From assembly GCF_000503895.1 (NCBI RefSeq), contig NC_022997.1, forward strand, positions 826,501 to 890,500: DNA of 64,000 nucleotides, read 5' to 3'. The notes beneath the pieces are model-generated. The model worked only from the letters and a program-made list of their open reading frames with translations. It searched no databases and was not told the DNA's origin. The DNA comes from Hyphomicrobium nitrativorans NL23. Its GTDB lineage: Bacteria; Pseudomonadota; Alphaproteobacteria; Rhizobiales; Hyphomicrobiaceae. The translations under genes were made by a program, and so were the position numbers. This document shows, piece by piece, positions 52,100 to 59,798 of this stretch; the first letter of the stretch is position 1, and the number at the start of each line of letters is the position of its first letter.

Positions 52100-53944
52100 A
52101 TGCTGGACAGATTGGCCAACGTGTTCGGGGCCCGCGTGCCGGAGGTGGCGGGCGCGGCGCTCATCTTCATCTTCGGCCTGACATTTTGGCTGGGCACCCG
52201 ATACGCGGAGCAAGCGGAGTGGGTGCGCCACTCTCTTCAAGTAGAAATGAAGCTCTCGGGCATCTACGCCCTTTTGAAGGACGCCGAACTCGGCCAGCGG
52301 AGTTACATTCTGACTGGCGAGGCCGATTTCCTGCAGCCGTTCCTGCGGGCAAAGACCGAGCTTCCCGACGAAATTTCCGAACTCAAGGCTCTGCTTTCCG
52401 ACAACGAAGAGCAGTTCGAGGCGTTCAAAGAGGCGGTGCCGATCATCGAGCGGCGCCTTGCTTATGCGGAAGAGACGATCTCCGTGCGGCGCCAGCAGGG
52501 GTTCGATGCGGCGCAGGCGCGCGTGCTGCAGCGCTATGGCTTGAAGGTGACCGAGGAGTTGCGCGACCGCTTCCAGGCTTTGCGGACGGTGGAGCATGGG
52601 CTGCTCGAAAAACGCGAGGCCGATATGCTTCGCACCGTGAACGTTCTTGCCGTCGCAGTCATGATGGCGTTTCTCATGACATTGCTCGCCCTATCGGCCT
52701 GGATATTCCGTACGCGTCGCGACACGGCGGACATCGCAACAGCGAACAAGCTTCTGCAGGAAACGATCGCGGATCGGGATGTGGCGGAGATGCAAATCCG
52801 CCAGATGCAGAAGGTCGAGGCCGTGGGGCAGCTCACAGGCGGGATTGCGCACGACTTCAACAATATGCTCGCCGTCATCATGAGCGGTATCGGGCTTGCG
52901 CAAAAGCGGCTTCAGCGCGGCCAGGACGGCGCCGAGGAGTTCCTCAACGGAGCGCTCGACGGCGCAAACCGCGCGGCGACGCTGGTCAAGCGTCTGCTCG
53001 CGTTCTCGCGCCAGCAGCCGCTTGCACCCAAGGCCATCGACGCGAACAAGTTCGTGGCCGGTATTTCGGAACTGATTTCGCGCGCGCTCGGCGAGATGAT
53101 CCAGATGGAGACGATCCTGGGTGGCGGATTGTGGCTTACGCACGTCGATCCGGTTCAGCTTGAGAACTCGATCCTGAACTTGTGCGTCAACGCGCGCGAC
53201 GCGATGCCGGACGGAGGTTGTCTTACGGTGGAGACGGCGAACTGCCATCTCGACGACCGATACGCCCGCCTGCATCCCGGAATTCCTGCGGGTCAGTATG
53301 TCCTGATCGCCGTGACGGATACCGGCACGGGGATGTCGACCGACATCCTACATAAAGCATTCGATCCATTCTTCACGACGAAGGATGCGACCAAGGGGAC
53401 GGGGCTCGGCCTCTCGCAAGTCTACGGTTTCGTCAAGCAGTCCGGCGGACATGTGAAGATCTACTCGGAGATCGGACAGGGCTCGACGGTCAAAATCTAT
53501 CTGCCGCGCCATTATGCGGTGGAGGCGGAGCGCCACGACGTTGTGGTGCACGAGGTCATCCGGGCGAAGGGTGCAGAGACGGTTCTTTTGGTCGAGGACG
53601 ACGTTCGCGTGCTCGAACTCACGACGGCGAGTTTGCGAGAATTGGGATACACGGTTCTCGTGGCGGGTGGCGCTAAAGATGCGCTCGCACAGCTCGATAG
53701 CGATGTCGAGATCGACCTCCTGCTGACAGATATCGTGATGCCGGAGATGAACGGCCGGAAACTTGCCGATGCGGCGGAAAAGCTGAGACCCGGACTCAAA
53801 GTGATCTTCATGACCGGGTTTACGAAAAACGCGGTGGTGCACAATGGCGTGCTCGACCCCGGCGTGAACTTCCTCGCCAAGCCGTTCTCGCTCGAAGAGC
53901 TGTCGGCGAAAATCTGCGAAGTTCTCGAAACGGAAAGAGCGTAG
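52100..53944 (+). CDS. CHASE3 hybrid histidine kinase with receiver domain
   Basis: 614 residues from the ATG at 52100, which places the membrane helix near the N-terminus; ATGs at 52061/52064 or TTG at 52055 would add up to 15 residues. Two membrane helices (about 16-34 and 180-202) enclose a CHASE3-type sensor (LKDAELGQRSYILTGEADFL). The kinase has phosphorylated His251 in GGIAHDFNNMLAV, ATPase boxes NLCVNARDAMPDGG, VTDTGTGMS and KGTGLGLSQVYGFVKQSGGH; the receiver has LLVEDD, Asp544 (LLTDIVMPEMNG) and a lysine in FLAKPFS. It lacks an output domain, so a phosphorelay partner is expected elsewhere. No stress-type promoter is seen before it. Confidence 0.92.
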   Translation: MLDRLANVFGARVPEVAGAALIFIFGLTFWLGTRYAEQAEWVRHSLQVEMKLSGIYALLKDAELGQRSYILTGEADFLQPFLRAKTELPDEISELKALLSDNEEQFEAFKEAVPIIERRLAYAEETISVRRQQGFDAAQARVLQRYGLKVTEELRDRFQALRTVEHGLLEKREADMLRTVNVLAVAVMMAFLMTLLALSAWIFRTRRDTADIATANKLLQETIADRDVAEMQIRQMQKVEAVGQLTGGIAHDFNNMLAVIMSGIGLAQKRLQRGQDGAEEFLNGALDGANRAATLVKRLLAFSRQQPLAPKAIDANKFVAGISELISRALGEMIQMETILGGGLWLTHVDPVQLENSILNLCVNARDAMPDGGCLTVETANCHLDDRYARLHPGIPAGQYVLIAVTDTGTGMSTDILHKAFDPFFTTKDATKGTGLGLSQVYGFVKQSGGHVKIYSEIGQGSTVKIYLPRHYAVEAERHDVVVHEVIRAKGAETVLLVEDDVRVLELTTASLRELGYTVLVAGGAKDALAQLDSDVEIDLLLTDIVMPEMNGRKLADAAEKLRPGLKVIFMTGFTKNAVVHNGVLDPGVNFLAKPFSLEELSAKICEVLETERA

Positions 53945-53962
53945 TCCGTCAGGGCGTGGACG

Positions 53963-54169
53963 TCAGGCGCGCGTGAATGCCCGCGCAGGCTGACAGGTAT
54001 ATTTCGCGATGTAGTGGTTCGGGTGCGATTCCGCCCACTTTGCGCCTTCAATCTGGGAGGCGATCATGCATCCTCGCAGGTCGACGTTCTCGTTAAGCTG
54101 GATCGGATGCTCTTCGCGGCAGGATGCGCCGGCGACAATCGAACAGACGGTCAACACCAGTTCAAACAC
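53963..54169 (-). CDS. Small secreted-like protein of unknown function
   Basis: 68 residues from the GTG at 54169, preceded by AGGAGG four bases upstream. The N-terminal hydrophobic stretch (FELVLTVCSIVAGASC) and the later pattern CMIASQIEGAKWAESHPNHY, IAKYTCQPA match a small cysteine-containing protein common in Hyphomicrobiales genomes; its role is unknown. Four cysteines may form disulfides after export. The longer open frame upstream is not protein-like. Confidence 0.75.
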   Translation of the reverse strand: MFELVLTVCSIVAGASCREEHPIQLNENVDLRGCMIASQIEGAKWAESHPNHYIAKYTCQPARAFTRA

Positions 54170-54362
54170 GGCGGCCTCCTGAGAATTTGCGCAGAGCACG
54201 TTCGCTTTCAATCGCCGATCGTGGCGCGTGGTTCCGTTTGCTTCACTCACGATTTTGTCGCGAGGTTTCACATGGGCCTATTTCTACCGCCTTGGGCGGC
54301 GAAGCAGCACCCGGCGGCGGGACCGGATGCTGCTGAGGGTGGTTTGTCCTCCGTTGCGGGGA

Positions 54363-54866
54363 CTAAGCGGCGCGTCGATTGAGGCGGCTCTCGGCCATGG
54401 CGCTGAGATGAGCGTCGGCCGCTTTCTCCTCCTTGAGGTTTTCGAGAAGGACGCTTGCGCAGTCGTCGCGACCGAGTTCCTTCGCCCATGCGGCAAGGGT
54501 TCCGTAACGGGTGATCTCGTAGTGCTCGACGGCCTGGGCTGCGGCGATCAGGGCTGCGTCGCGAACGGATTTATCGGCGACTTCGCCCGTCACTTCTTTG
54601 GCTTCCTGGATGATGCCATCGATTGCCGGGCATGAGACGCCACCGATCTCGACGCCGTGCATCTGGAACACTTTTTCCAGACGCTCGATCTGCCGGTGTG
54701 TTTCGCCGAGGTGGTTTTCGAGCCCGTTCTTAAGCTGCGGGTCGGATGCCTGATCAATCATGTTGGGAAGCGCCTTCGCGATCTGATGTTCCGCGTAGTA
54801 GATGTCGCGCAGTGTGTGCACGAAGAGGTCATCCATCGATTTGATGTCGTACGTGAAGAATCCCAT
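54363..54866 (-). CDS. YciE/YciF family (DUF892) ferritin-like protein
   Basis: 167 residues from the ATG at 54866 with AAGGAG ten bases upstream. The sequence shows the YciF pattern: SMDDLFVHTLRDIYYAEHQI, then NHLGETHRQIERLEKVFQMH and AQAVEHYEITRYGTLAAWAK, with Glu and His residues (YYAEHQ, HLGETH, EHYE) positioned as in a di-iron four-helix bundle. YciE/YciF proteins are stress-induced in many bacteria. It lies 75 bases after the SDR gene in the same direction, probably co-transcribed. Confidence 0.92.
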   Translation of the reverse strand: MGFFTYDIKSMDDLFVHTLRDIYYAEHQIAKALPNMIDQASDPQLKNGLENHLGETHRQIERLEKVFQMHGVEIGGVSCPAIDGIIQEAKEVTGEVADKSVRDAALIAAAQAVEHYEITRYGTLAAWAKELGRDDCASVLLENLKEEKAADAHLSAMAESRLNRRAA

Positions 54867-54941
54867 GGCGTGTTTCTCCTTTTGATTTTTTGCCGTGGAC
54901 GCGTGGGCATTCAACAGCTCCTGCTGCTGAGGGAATTGGCG

Positions 54942-55934
54942 TTAATCGTAGCCGCCGACGATCGGCAGGATTTCGCCGGTGATGTAGCTTGAGCAAGACG
55001 GCGCAGCGAGAAAGACATAGGCGGGCGCGATCTCCTCAGGTTGAGCCGCGCGCTTCATCGGCGTGCTTTGTCCAAATTCGCGGACTTCGTCCGCCGGGCG
55101 ATCTGCGGGATTGAGCGGTGTCCAAACGGGACCTGGCGCAATGGCGTTGACGCGGATTCCGCGTGGCAGCACATGCGCCGAAAGCGCCCGTGCGAAGGCG
55201 TGAATGCCGCCTTTGGTGAGGGAGTAATCGAGCAAGTCCTTGCTGCCGTCGATGCCGGTTATCGATCCGGTCATGATGATTGAGCTTCCAGGACGCATAT
55301 GGGGGATTGCTGCGCGGGTGAGATAAAACAGGCCGTAGAGGTTGGTCTTCATCGTGCGGTCGAAGTGATCGTCGCTGATGTCCGAGATTTCGAACGCGTG
55401 CTCCTGAAAGGCGGCGTTGGCCACGACGATGTCGATCGCTCCAAACGCGTCGAGAGTTTTCGTCACCGCGTCTTCGCATGTCGCGCGGTCTGTGACGTCG
55501 CCTGGAAGAAGGATGCAGCGCACGCCTTCTTTTTCCACCGCTTCCTTGGTCTCGCGCGCATCGTCGTGCTCGTCGAGATACGAAATCGCGATGTCGGCGC
55601 CTTCGCGCGCGTAGAGAACGGCGACGGCGCGTCCGATACCCGAATCTCCCCCGGTGATCAGGGCCGCCATGCCAGCGAGCTTCTCGGAGCCCTTATAGGC
55701 GGGCGCTTCGTACATGGGCGCGGTTGCGAGATCTTTTTCGTGCCCCGGTTTGTCCAATTGCGTTTCATCGAGTTCGTCCGGATAGCGGCGCTGGCCGGCT
55801 TGGACGGCTCCGTGTTTTTTGCGACCGCCGCGCGATGTGCCCTCCTTCTTGTCCAGTTCGTTGATGTGCGACTGGATCTTGCGACTTTCCTCTGAAGCCT
55901 GTTTTGCGCGTTCGAGCGTTTTTGGGCGGGTCAT
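54942..55934 (-). CDS. SDR family oxidoreductase (YghA-like)
   Basis: 330 residues from the ATG at 55934; upstream open frame is not protein-like. The Rossmann core has the NADP(H)-binding motif TGGDSGIG (about residues 92-99), the NAA-type motif VVANAAFQ, and catalytic Ser/Tyr/Lys in GSITG and YSLTKGG. A basic, Gln/Lys-rich N-terminal extension of about 85 residues is typical of the general-stress SDR group (YghA/GsiB-like neighbours). Substrate unknown. A near-match stress promoter (TGAAC-N17-CGTT) lies upstream. Confidence 0.92.
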   Translation of the reverse strand: MTRPKTLERAKQASEESRKIQSHINELDKKEGTSRGGRKKHGAVQAGQRRYPDELDETQLDKPGHEKDLATAPMYEAPAYKGSEKLAGMAALITGGDSGIGRAVAVLYAREGADIAISYLDEHDDARETKEAVEKEGVRCILLPGDVTDRATCEDAVTKTLDAFGAIDIVVANAAFQEHAFEISDISDDHFDRTMKTNLYGLFYLTRAAIPHMRPGSSIIMTGSITGIDGSKDLLDYSLTKGGIHAFARALSAHVLPRGIRVNAIAPGPVWTPLNPADRPADEVREFGQSTPMKRAAQPEEIAPAYVFLAAPSCSSYITGEILPIVGGYD

Positions 55935-55966
55935 GTTTGGGCGCCTCTCTATCTTGTTGAACGCAC

Positions 55967-55992
55967 AACGCTCTCCTCGCCGTGGAGGTTCA
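55967..55992 (-). promoter_or_regulatory. Possible EcfG-type promoter of the SDR-yciF operon (one mismatch)
   Basis: Minus strand TGAAC (55992-55988), 17 bases, CGTT (55970-55967); the first G of GGAAC is replaced by T. The SDR start is 33 bases downstream of the -10 element, a fitting distance. Confidence 0.45.
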
Positions 55993-56007
55993 GCGGGCGC
56001 TTTGTTC

Positions 56008-56033
56008 GGAACGGAGGCGTCCCAGGGGCCGTT
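56008..56033 (+). promoter_or_regulatory. EcfG-type stress promoter of the proline-rich protein gene
   Basis: GGAAC (56008-56012), 17 bases, CGTT (56030-56033), an exact consensus match. The ATG of the gene at 56070 is 37 bases downstream. It is divergent to the weaker site for the SDR gene. Confidence 0.8.
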
Positions 56034-56069
56034 ACCTTTGCAAGGAAAAGAAGCGTCAGGAGGAGAACC

Positions 56070-56465
56070 ATGCAGCGGCATCATCCAGGGACCCGTTCCG
56101 TTTCCGCGCTCTTCGTGATTGCGGCCGGTGTCGCCTTGGCGCCTGTGGACGCGGCCGCGCAAATTCCGCCGCCCGCTCAACCTGGTGCACCACCTCCCGC
56201 GATGGAGCCGCCCTCAGAAAGTCCGGTCCCTCCGGCCGATCCTGGTCTTCAAAGCGAGACGCCCGGCGAACCGCTGTCCGAAAAGCTCAAGCGGGGGGAG
56301 GGCGTGCTCGAACCGCCTCGCAGCATCGACCCGGGCATGACCCAGCCCGTTCCCGAAGAATTCGAGAGCAAGACGCCCGTCATCCCACCGCCTCGCGACG
56401 CGGATGGTGCGCCCCGTGACGCAGAGCCGGATGGCGCCGCGCCGCTCAGCCCGCCGGCCAAATAA
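56070..56465 (+). CDS. Secreted proline-rich protein of unknown function
   Basis: 131 residues with AGGAGGAG before the ATG. A signal peptide (SVSALFVIAAGVALAPVDAAA) precedes a Pro/Glu/Ala-rich mature part without regular structure. The stretch LSEKLKRGEGVLEPPRSIDP, then GMTQPVPEEF and TPVIPPPRDA resembles a short conserved motif (LS-KL-R--GV--PP--VDPGM) found in small exported proteins of Hyphomicrobiales; function unknown. Expression is probably stress-controlled by the promoter at 56008. Confidence 0.8.
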   Translation: MQRHHPGTRSVSALFVIAAGVALAPVDAAAQIPPPAQPGAPPPAMEPPSESPVPPADPGLQSETPGEPLSEKLKRGEGVLEPPRSIDPGMTQPVPEEFESKTPVIPPPRDADGAPRDAEPDGAAPLSPPAK

Positions 56466-56500
56466 GGCTGAGGTTTCGGGCGCCTTTGATGCCGCAAGGG

Positions 56501-56773
56501 TTATCCGGGCGAGGTTTTCTTCCGTTGCTTTTTCAGGCGCGGTTTAGAGTCTTCCGTAACCATATCACCCCGAAGGCGGCGCTCCATCTTGGGAGAGATC
56601 GGCGGGCAGGGTAGAATCGTCGTCGGTCCGGTGCCGTGGTCGACCGTTACCGCTTTTTCGACCGCGTCGTCGTCCAACCGCTCCAGTTCGAGGCTTGTGG
56701 CGCTCTCTGGAGTTGTGGCGTCTTTCTTCCGGATCGCCTTGTCTGCCGCCTTTTTCGAGCGTTCGGATGTCAT
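56501..56773 (-). CDS. Small basic protein of unknown function
   Basis: 90 residues from the ATG at 56773 with GGGAG seven bases upstream. Lys-rich ends (SERSKKAADKAIRKKDATTP and RLKKQRKKTSPG) surround an acidic middle (LELERLDDDAVEKAVTVDHG). Probably disordered; no family recognised. That it is a real gene is supported by a perfect GGAAC-N16-CGTT stress promoter 66 bases upstream. Confidence 0.65.
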   Translation of the reverse strand: MTSERSKKAADKAIRKKDATTPESATSLELERLDDDAVEKAVTVDHGTGPTTILPCPPISPKMERRLRGDMVTEDSKPRLKKQRKKTSPG

Positions 56774-56838
56774 GGTTTGCTCCCGATTTTCGCACCTCGC
56801 CTGTCTCGTTGGAAACGGCGTGGGCGGCTTTACAGGCC

Positions 56839-56863
56839 AACGCCGGGTGAGGATCTCGGTTCC
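56839..56863 (-). promoter_or_regulatory. EcfG-type stress promoter of the small basic protein gene
   Basis: Minus strand GGAAC (56863-56859), 16 bases, CGTT (56842-56839), exact consensus. The start codon at 56773 is 66 bases downstream of the -10 element. Confidence 0.78.
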
Positions 56864-56909
56864 TTTGGCGCCACGGCAGAGCCTCGGTGTAGCCATGCTA
56901 TCGTGGCAT

Positions 56910-56934
56910 GGAACGCTGGGAAGAGCAGGACGTT
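56910..56934 (+). promoter_or_regulatory. EcfG-type stress promoter of the large L,D-transpeptidase gene
   Basis: GGAAC (56910-56914), 16 bases, CGTT (56931-56934), exact consensus. The start codon at 56962 lies 28 bases downstream of the -10 element. Confidence 0.82.
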
Positions 56935-56961
56935 ATTTTTGCAGGTGGGTGAGGGACTTCA

Positions 56962-58683
56962 ATGGCGTCGCCTCGTCCTCGGCGTGCGAGGTTCGAAAAG
57001 ATGCGTGAATTCATAAGCGGTATTGTCGTGAAAGCGTCCGTTGCCGCGCTGGTTCTGTTGACCGCGTTTGGCGGCAGCCATACGGCCTCCGCGCAAGCGA
57101 CCGACAGCGACAACGCGGAGGTGCAGGGTCTTTCGGGCCCGGCCGTGATGGCTATCGTCTCGCTCGTCGACCAGAGGATTGCAGTCTATGACGCGCATGG
57201 CGGGGTGGTCCGGGCGCGTGTTTCGAGCGGCCGGACGGAGTATGAGACCCCGGTCGGCATCTACAGCGTGCTGCAGAAGAATCGCGATCACGTTTCCAAT
57301 CTCTACGAAGACGCCCGGATGCCGTTTATGCAGCGTATGACGTGGTCGGGCGTCGCGCTGCACGCTGGTGCGCTGCCGGGCCATCCTGCGTCGGCGGGGT
57401 GTGTGCGGATGCCTCACCAGTTTGCAAGCGAGATCTTCGAGCAGACCAAGCTCGGGACCCGGATCATCGTGGCGCGCCGGGACGTGGCGCCTGTGCCGTT
57501 TTCTCACTCGGCGCTGCCGAAGCCTCAGCTTGCGGCTGCGGAAGCCGTGTTGACCCGCACAACGTTCGATCCTTTGGCCGACGAACAGGGCAAGGGCAGC
57601 GTGTTCGAGCCGGATCTAACCAACTGGCCGGAGCGGCAGGCGGTGCTCGAGTCTCTGCGCGCTGTTGCAGACGAAAAGGCCGCAACGGCGAAGGCGGCCT
57701 CGGCCCCGGTCGAGGAGCTGAAGGCTGCCGTAAAAGCTCGCGCCGATGCCGTCAAGAAGGCGGCTGGGGCGAAGCGTACGGCCGAACGGGCAAAGGGACG
57801 CGCCGAGGGCCGCGTGAAACAGGCTGAACGCCGTCTCGCTGCTGCCAAACAGCCTGCGACGATCAAATCGCGTGAAGATGCGCTTGCCAAGGCGCAGGCT
57901 GGATTTGACGAGGCGGCGGCCAAGCTCGCCGAAGCCGACACCGCGGTGGAAGCTGCCGAAAAAGCCCATGCCGCGGCGGAGCAGGAGCTCGGCGCTGCCC
58001 AGGCCGTTTATGCCGAAGCGGATGCGGCTGCGAAGGAGGCCCGGCGCAAGACGCTACCGATTTCCGTGTTCGTCAGTCTCAAGGAACAGCGTGTCTACAT
58101 CCGTCAAGGCCACGAGGCGGTGACGGATGCGCCGGTTACGATCTCGGAGCCAGAAACGCCCATCGGTACGCACGTCTATACGGCTGTCGATTTCACGCCC
58201 GACGGCGACGACGTGCGCTGGACGGCGGTGTCCATCGGCCCGCACGTGCCGGGCCAGGAGGGGTATGGCAAGAAGAAGGAGCCGACGCCTGCGGATGCCG
58301 AACACGCGGGCAGGGCGCTCGACCGTATCGCGATGCCAGCAGAGGTGAGCGAGCGTGTTTCGGCGTCGCTGTGGCCGGGGTCGTCGATCATCGTGTCCGA
58401 CGAGGAGCAGAGCAAGGAAACCGGCGAGTCGACCGATTTTGTCGTGCTGATCAGCGGCGAGCCGCAGGGCGGCATCGTCATTCGCCCGCGCCGCGAGCGC
58501 CAGCCGCAGTTGCCTGAGTATTTTGTCGATTACGACGCGTACTATTACTATGACGAGTATGGTCGGCGGTACGATCGGCGTCGCTACGACCGCCGCAACG
58601 ACCGGCGGTACGGTCGCTACGACCGCTATTACGACGAGCGGCGCGGTCCGCCACGCGATCGTTCGTTTTTCGGTCTATGGTGA
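56962..58683 (+). CDS. Large L,D-transpeptidase-like envelope protein with coiled coil
   Basis: 573 residues (an ATG at 57001 is an alternative start; both have purine-rich sites). A signal peptide ends near residue 45 (LLTAFGGSHTASAQA). The first YkuD domain (about 60-172) has VSLVDQRIAVYDAHGG and HAGALPGHPASAGCVRMP with His135 and catalytic Cys147. An Ala/Lys/Glu coiled coil follows (about 225-363), then a second YkuD-like region (367-497, VFVSLKEQRVYIRQGHEAVT) lacking the catalytic motif, and an Arg/Tyr/Asp-rich tail (YDRRRYDRRNDRRYGRYDRY). Likely acts in the periplasm on peptidoglycan under stress, given its promoter at 56910. Confidence 0.88.
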   Translation: MASPRPRRARFEKMREFISGIVVKASVAALVLLTAFGGSHTASAQATDSDNAEVQGLSGPAVMAIVSLVDQRIAVYDAHGGVVRARVSSGRTEYETPVGIYSVLQKNRDHVSNLYEDARMPFMQRMTWSGVALHAGALPGHPASAGCVRMPHQFASEIFEQTKLGTRIIVARRDVAPVPFSHSALPKPQLAAAEAVLTRTTFDPLADEQGKGSVFEPDLTNWPERQAVLESLRAVADEKAATAKAASAPVEELKAAVKARADAVKKAAGAKRTAERAKGRAEGRVKQAERRLAAAKQPATIKSREDALAKAQAGFDEAAAKLAEADTAVEAAEKAHAAAEQELGAAQAVYAEADAAAKEARRKTLPISVFVSLKEQRVYIRQGHEAVTDAPVTISEPETPIGTHVYTAVDFTPDGDDVRWTAVSIGPHVPGQEGYGKKKEPTPADAEHAGRALDRIAMPAEVSERVSASLWPGSSIIVSDEEQSKETGESTDFVVLISGEPQGGIVIRPRRERQPQLPEYFVDYDAYYYYDEYGRRYDRRRYDRRNDRRYGRYDRYYDERRGPPRDRSFFGLW

Positions 58684-58724
58684 GCCTTCCGAGCCGTCCA
58701 TAGGGTGGCGAGCAGAGGGTGTTC

Positions 58725-59798
58725 ATGGCGGCGGTGAGATCGAACCCGGCGAGACGTAGCTGTTCCTTTCTGAGCTTGGTCGCGCTCGCGTCTGCGGCGA
58801 TGATCGCGATGCCGCGTCCGCTGTTCGCTGCGGAGCTTCAGGGCGTGGCGGCGATCTCTGTCCACCGCGCCACGGCCGAGCGTATCGAGCGCCGACGTGC
58901 GGTGAAGGCCGGCAGGTTGCAGGTTCCGCTTCCCAATACGCCCGACACAGCGCGTGTGCTGACGCGGCTCGCCGTGGCGGGCTTGCAATCGGGCGCGCCC
59001 GTGATGTTGCGCGTGTTCAAGGCCGAATCCGAGCTTGAGGTTTGGGTGGAAAAGGACGGCGCGTTTGTGCCGTTCGCCGTCTATCCGATCTGCTACTGGT
59101 CGGGGAAGATCGGGCCGAAGCTTCGGGAAGGCGACCGGCAGGCGCCCGAGGGTTTTTATACGATTACCGCAGGACAGCTTCATCATGGCGGACGCTGGCG
59201 GCGTTCGCTCGACATCGGCTATCCGAATGTGTTCGACCGCGTGAACGGGCGGACGGGGTCGCTCATTCTCGTGCACGGCGGGTGCGATTCCGTGGGATGC
59301 TTCGCGATGACGGATGCGGTCAATGCCGAGCTTTACGATCTCGTCTCGGCTTCGCTCAGGCGCGGGCAGGAGCATGTGCCTGTTCACGTGTTTCCGTTCC
59401 GGATGACGGATGCGAACGTGGCCGCTCACGGCAACGGCGCGTGGAAGGACTTCTGGGCCGATCTGAAGCTCGGTTACGATGCGTTCGAGCGTACGCGGCG
59501 CACGCCGCACGTGACGGTGTGTGGGCACCGCTATCGTATTGCAGAGGGCAAACCCGGCAGTGTTGGCGAGGAGGTGGCGTTGTGCGAGGCGGACCTCGAA
59601 ACCTACGGCAGCGTGATGGCCGCGGCGCGGGCCGCGACGAAGGGCGATCTGCCGCCTGAAGAGACGGCTGCGAAGCAGCCTATTCCATGCTCGATGGCGC
59701 TCGCAAGCTGTCGTCGCTGGGTCGCGCTGCGCGATCGGCAGGCCGCCAACGGGACCGTTGCGATCAAGCAGAGCAGCGGTCGGTCGCGCGTTCGCTGA
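58725..59798 (+). CDS. Secreted L,D-transpeptidase (YafK-like)
   Basis: 357 residues from the ATG at 58725 with AGAGGG six bases upstream; a GTG at 58719 is also possible. A signal peptide (SLVALASAAMIAMPRPLFAA) precedes a YafK-type domain: APVMLRVFKAESELEVWVEK, WSGKIGPKLREGDRQAPEGF and VHGGCDSVGCFAMTD with His184 and Cys192. The E. coli relative DpaA (YafK) detaches Braun lipoprotein from peptidoglycan, so hydrolysis or transfer are both possible. It follows the large transpeptidase by 41 bases and may share its stress promoter. Confidence 0.9.
   Translation: MAAVRSNPARRSCSFLSLVALASAAMIAMPRPLFAAELQGVAAISVHRATAERIERRRAVKAGRLQVPLPNTPDTARVLTRLAVAGLQSGAPVMLRVFKAESELEVWVEKDGAFVPFAVYPICYWSGKIGPKLREGDRQAPEGFYTITAGQLHHGGRWRRSLDIGYPNVFDRVNGRTGSLILVHGGCDSVGCFAMTDAVNAELYDLVSASLRRGQEHVPVHVFPFRMTDANVAAHGNGAWKDFWADLKLGYDAFERTRRTPHVTVCGHRYRIAEGKPGSVGEEVALCEADLETYGSVMAAARAATKGDLPPEETAAKQPIPCSMALASCRRWVALRDRQAANGTVAIKQSSGRSRVR

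Noticed and set aside
54211-54235. GGAAC-N16-CGAT upstream of the small gene at 53963
   Set aside because: Spacing is right, but the -10 element has CGAT instead of CGTT; too weak to list as a promoter, though it would fit the surrounding stress genes.
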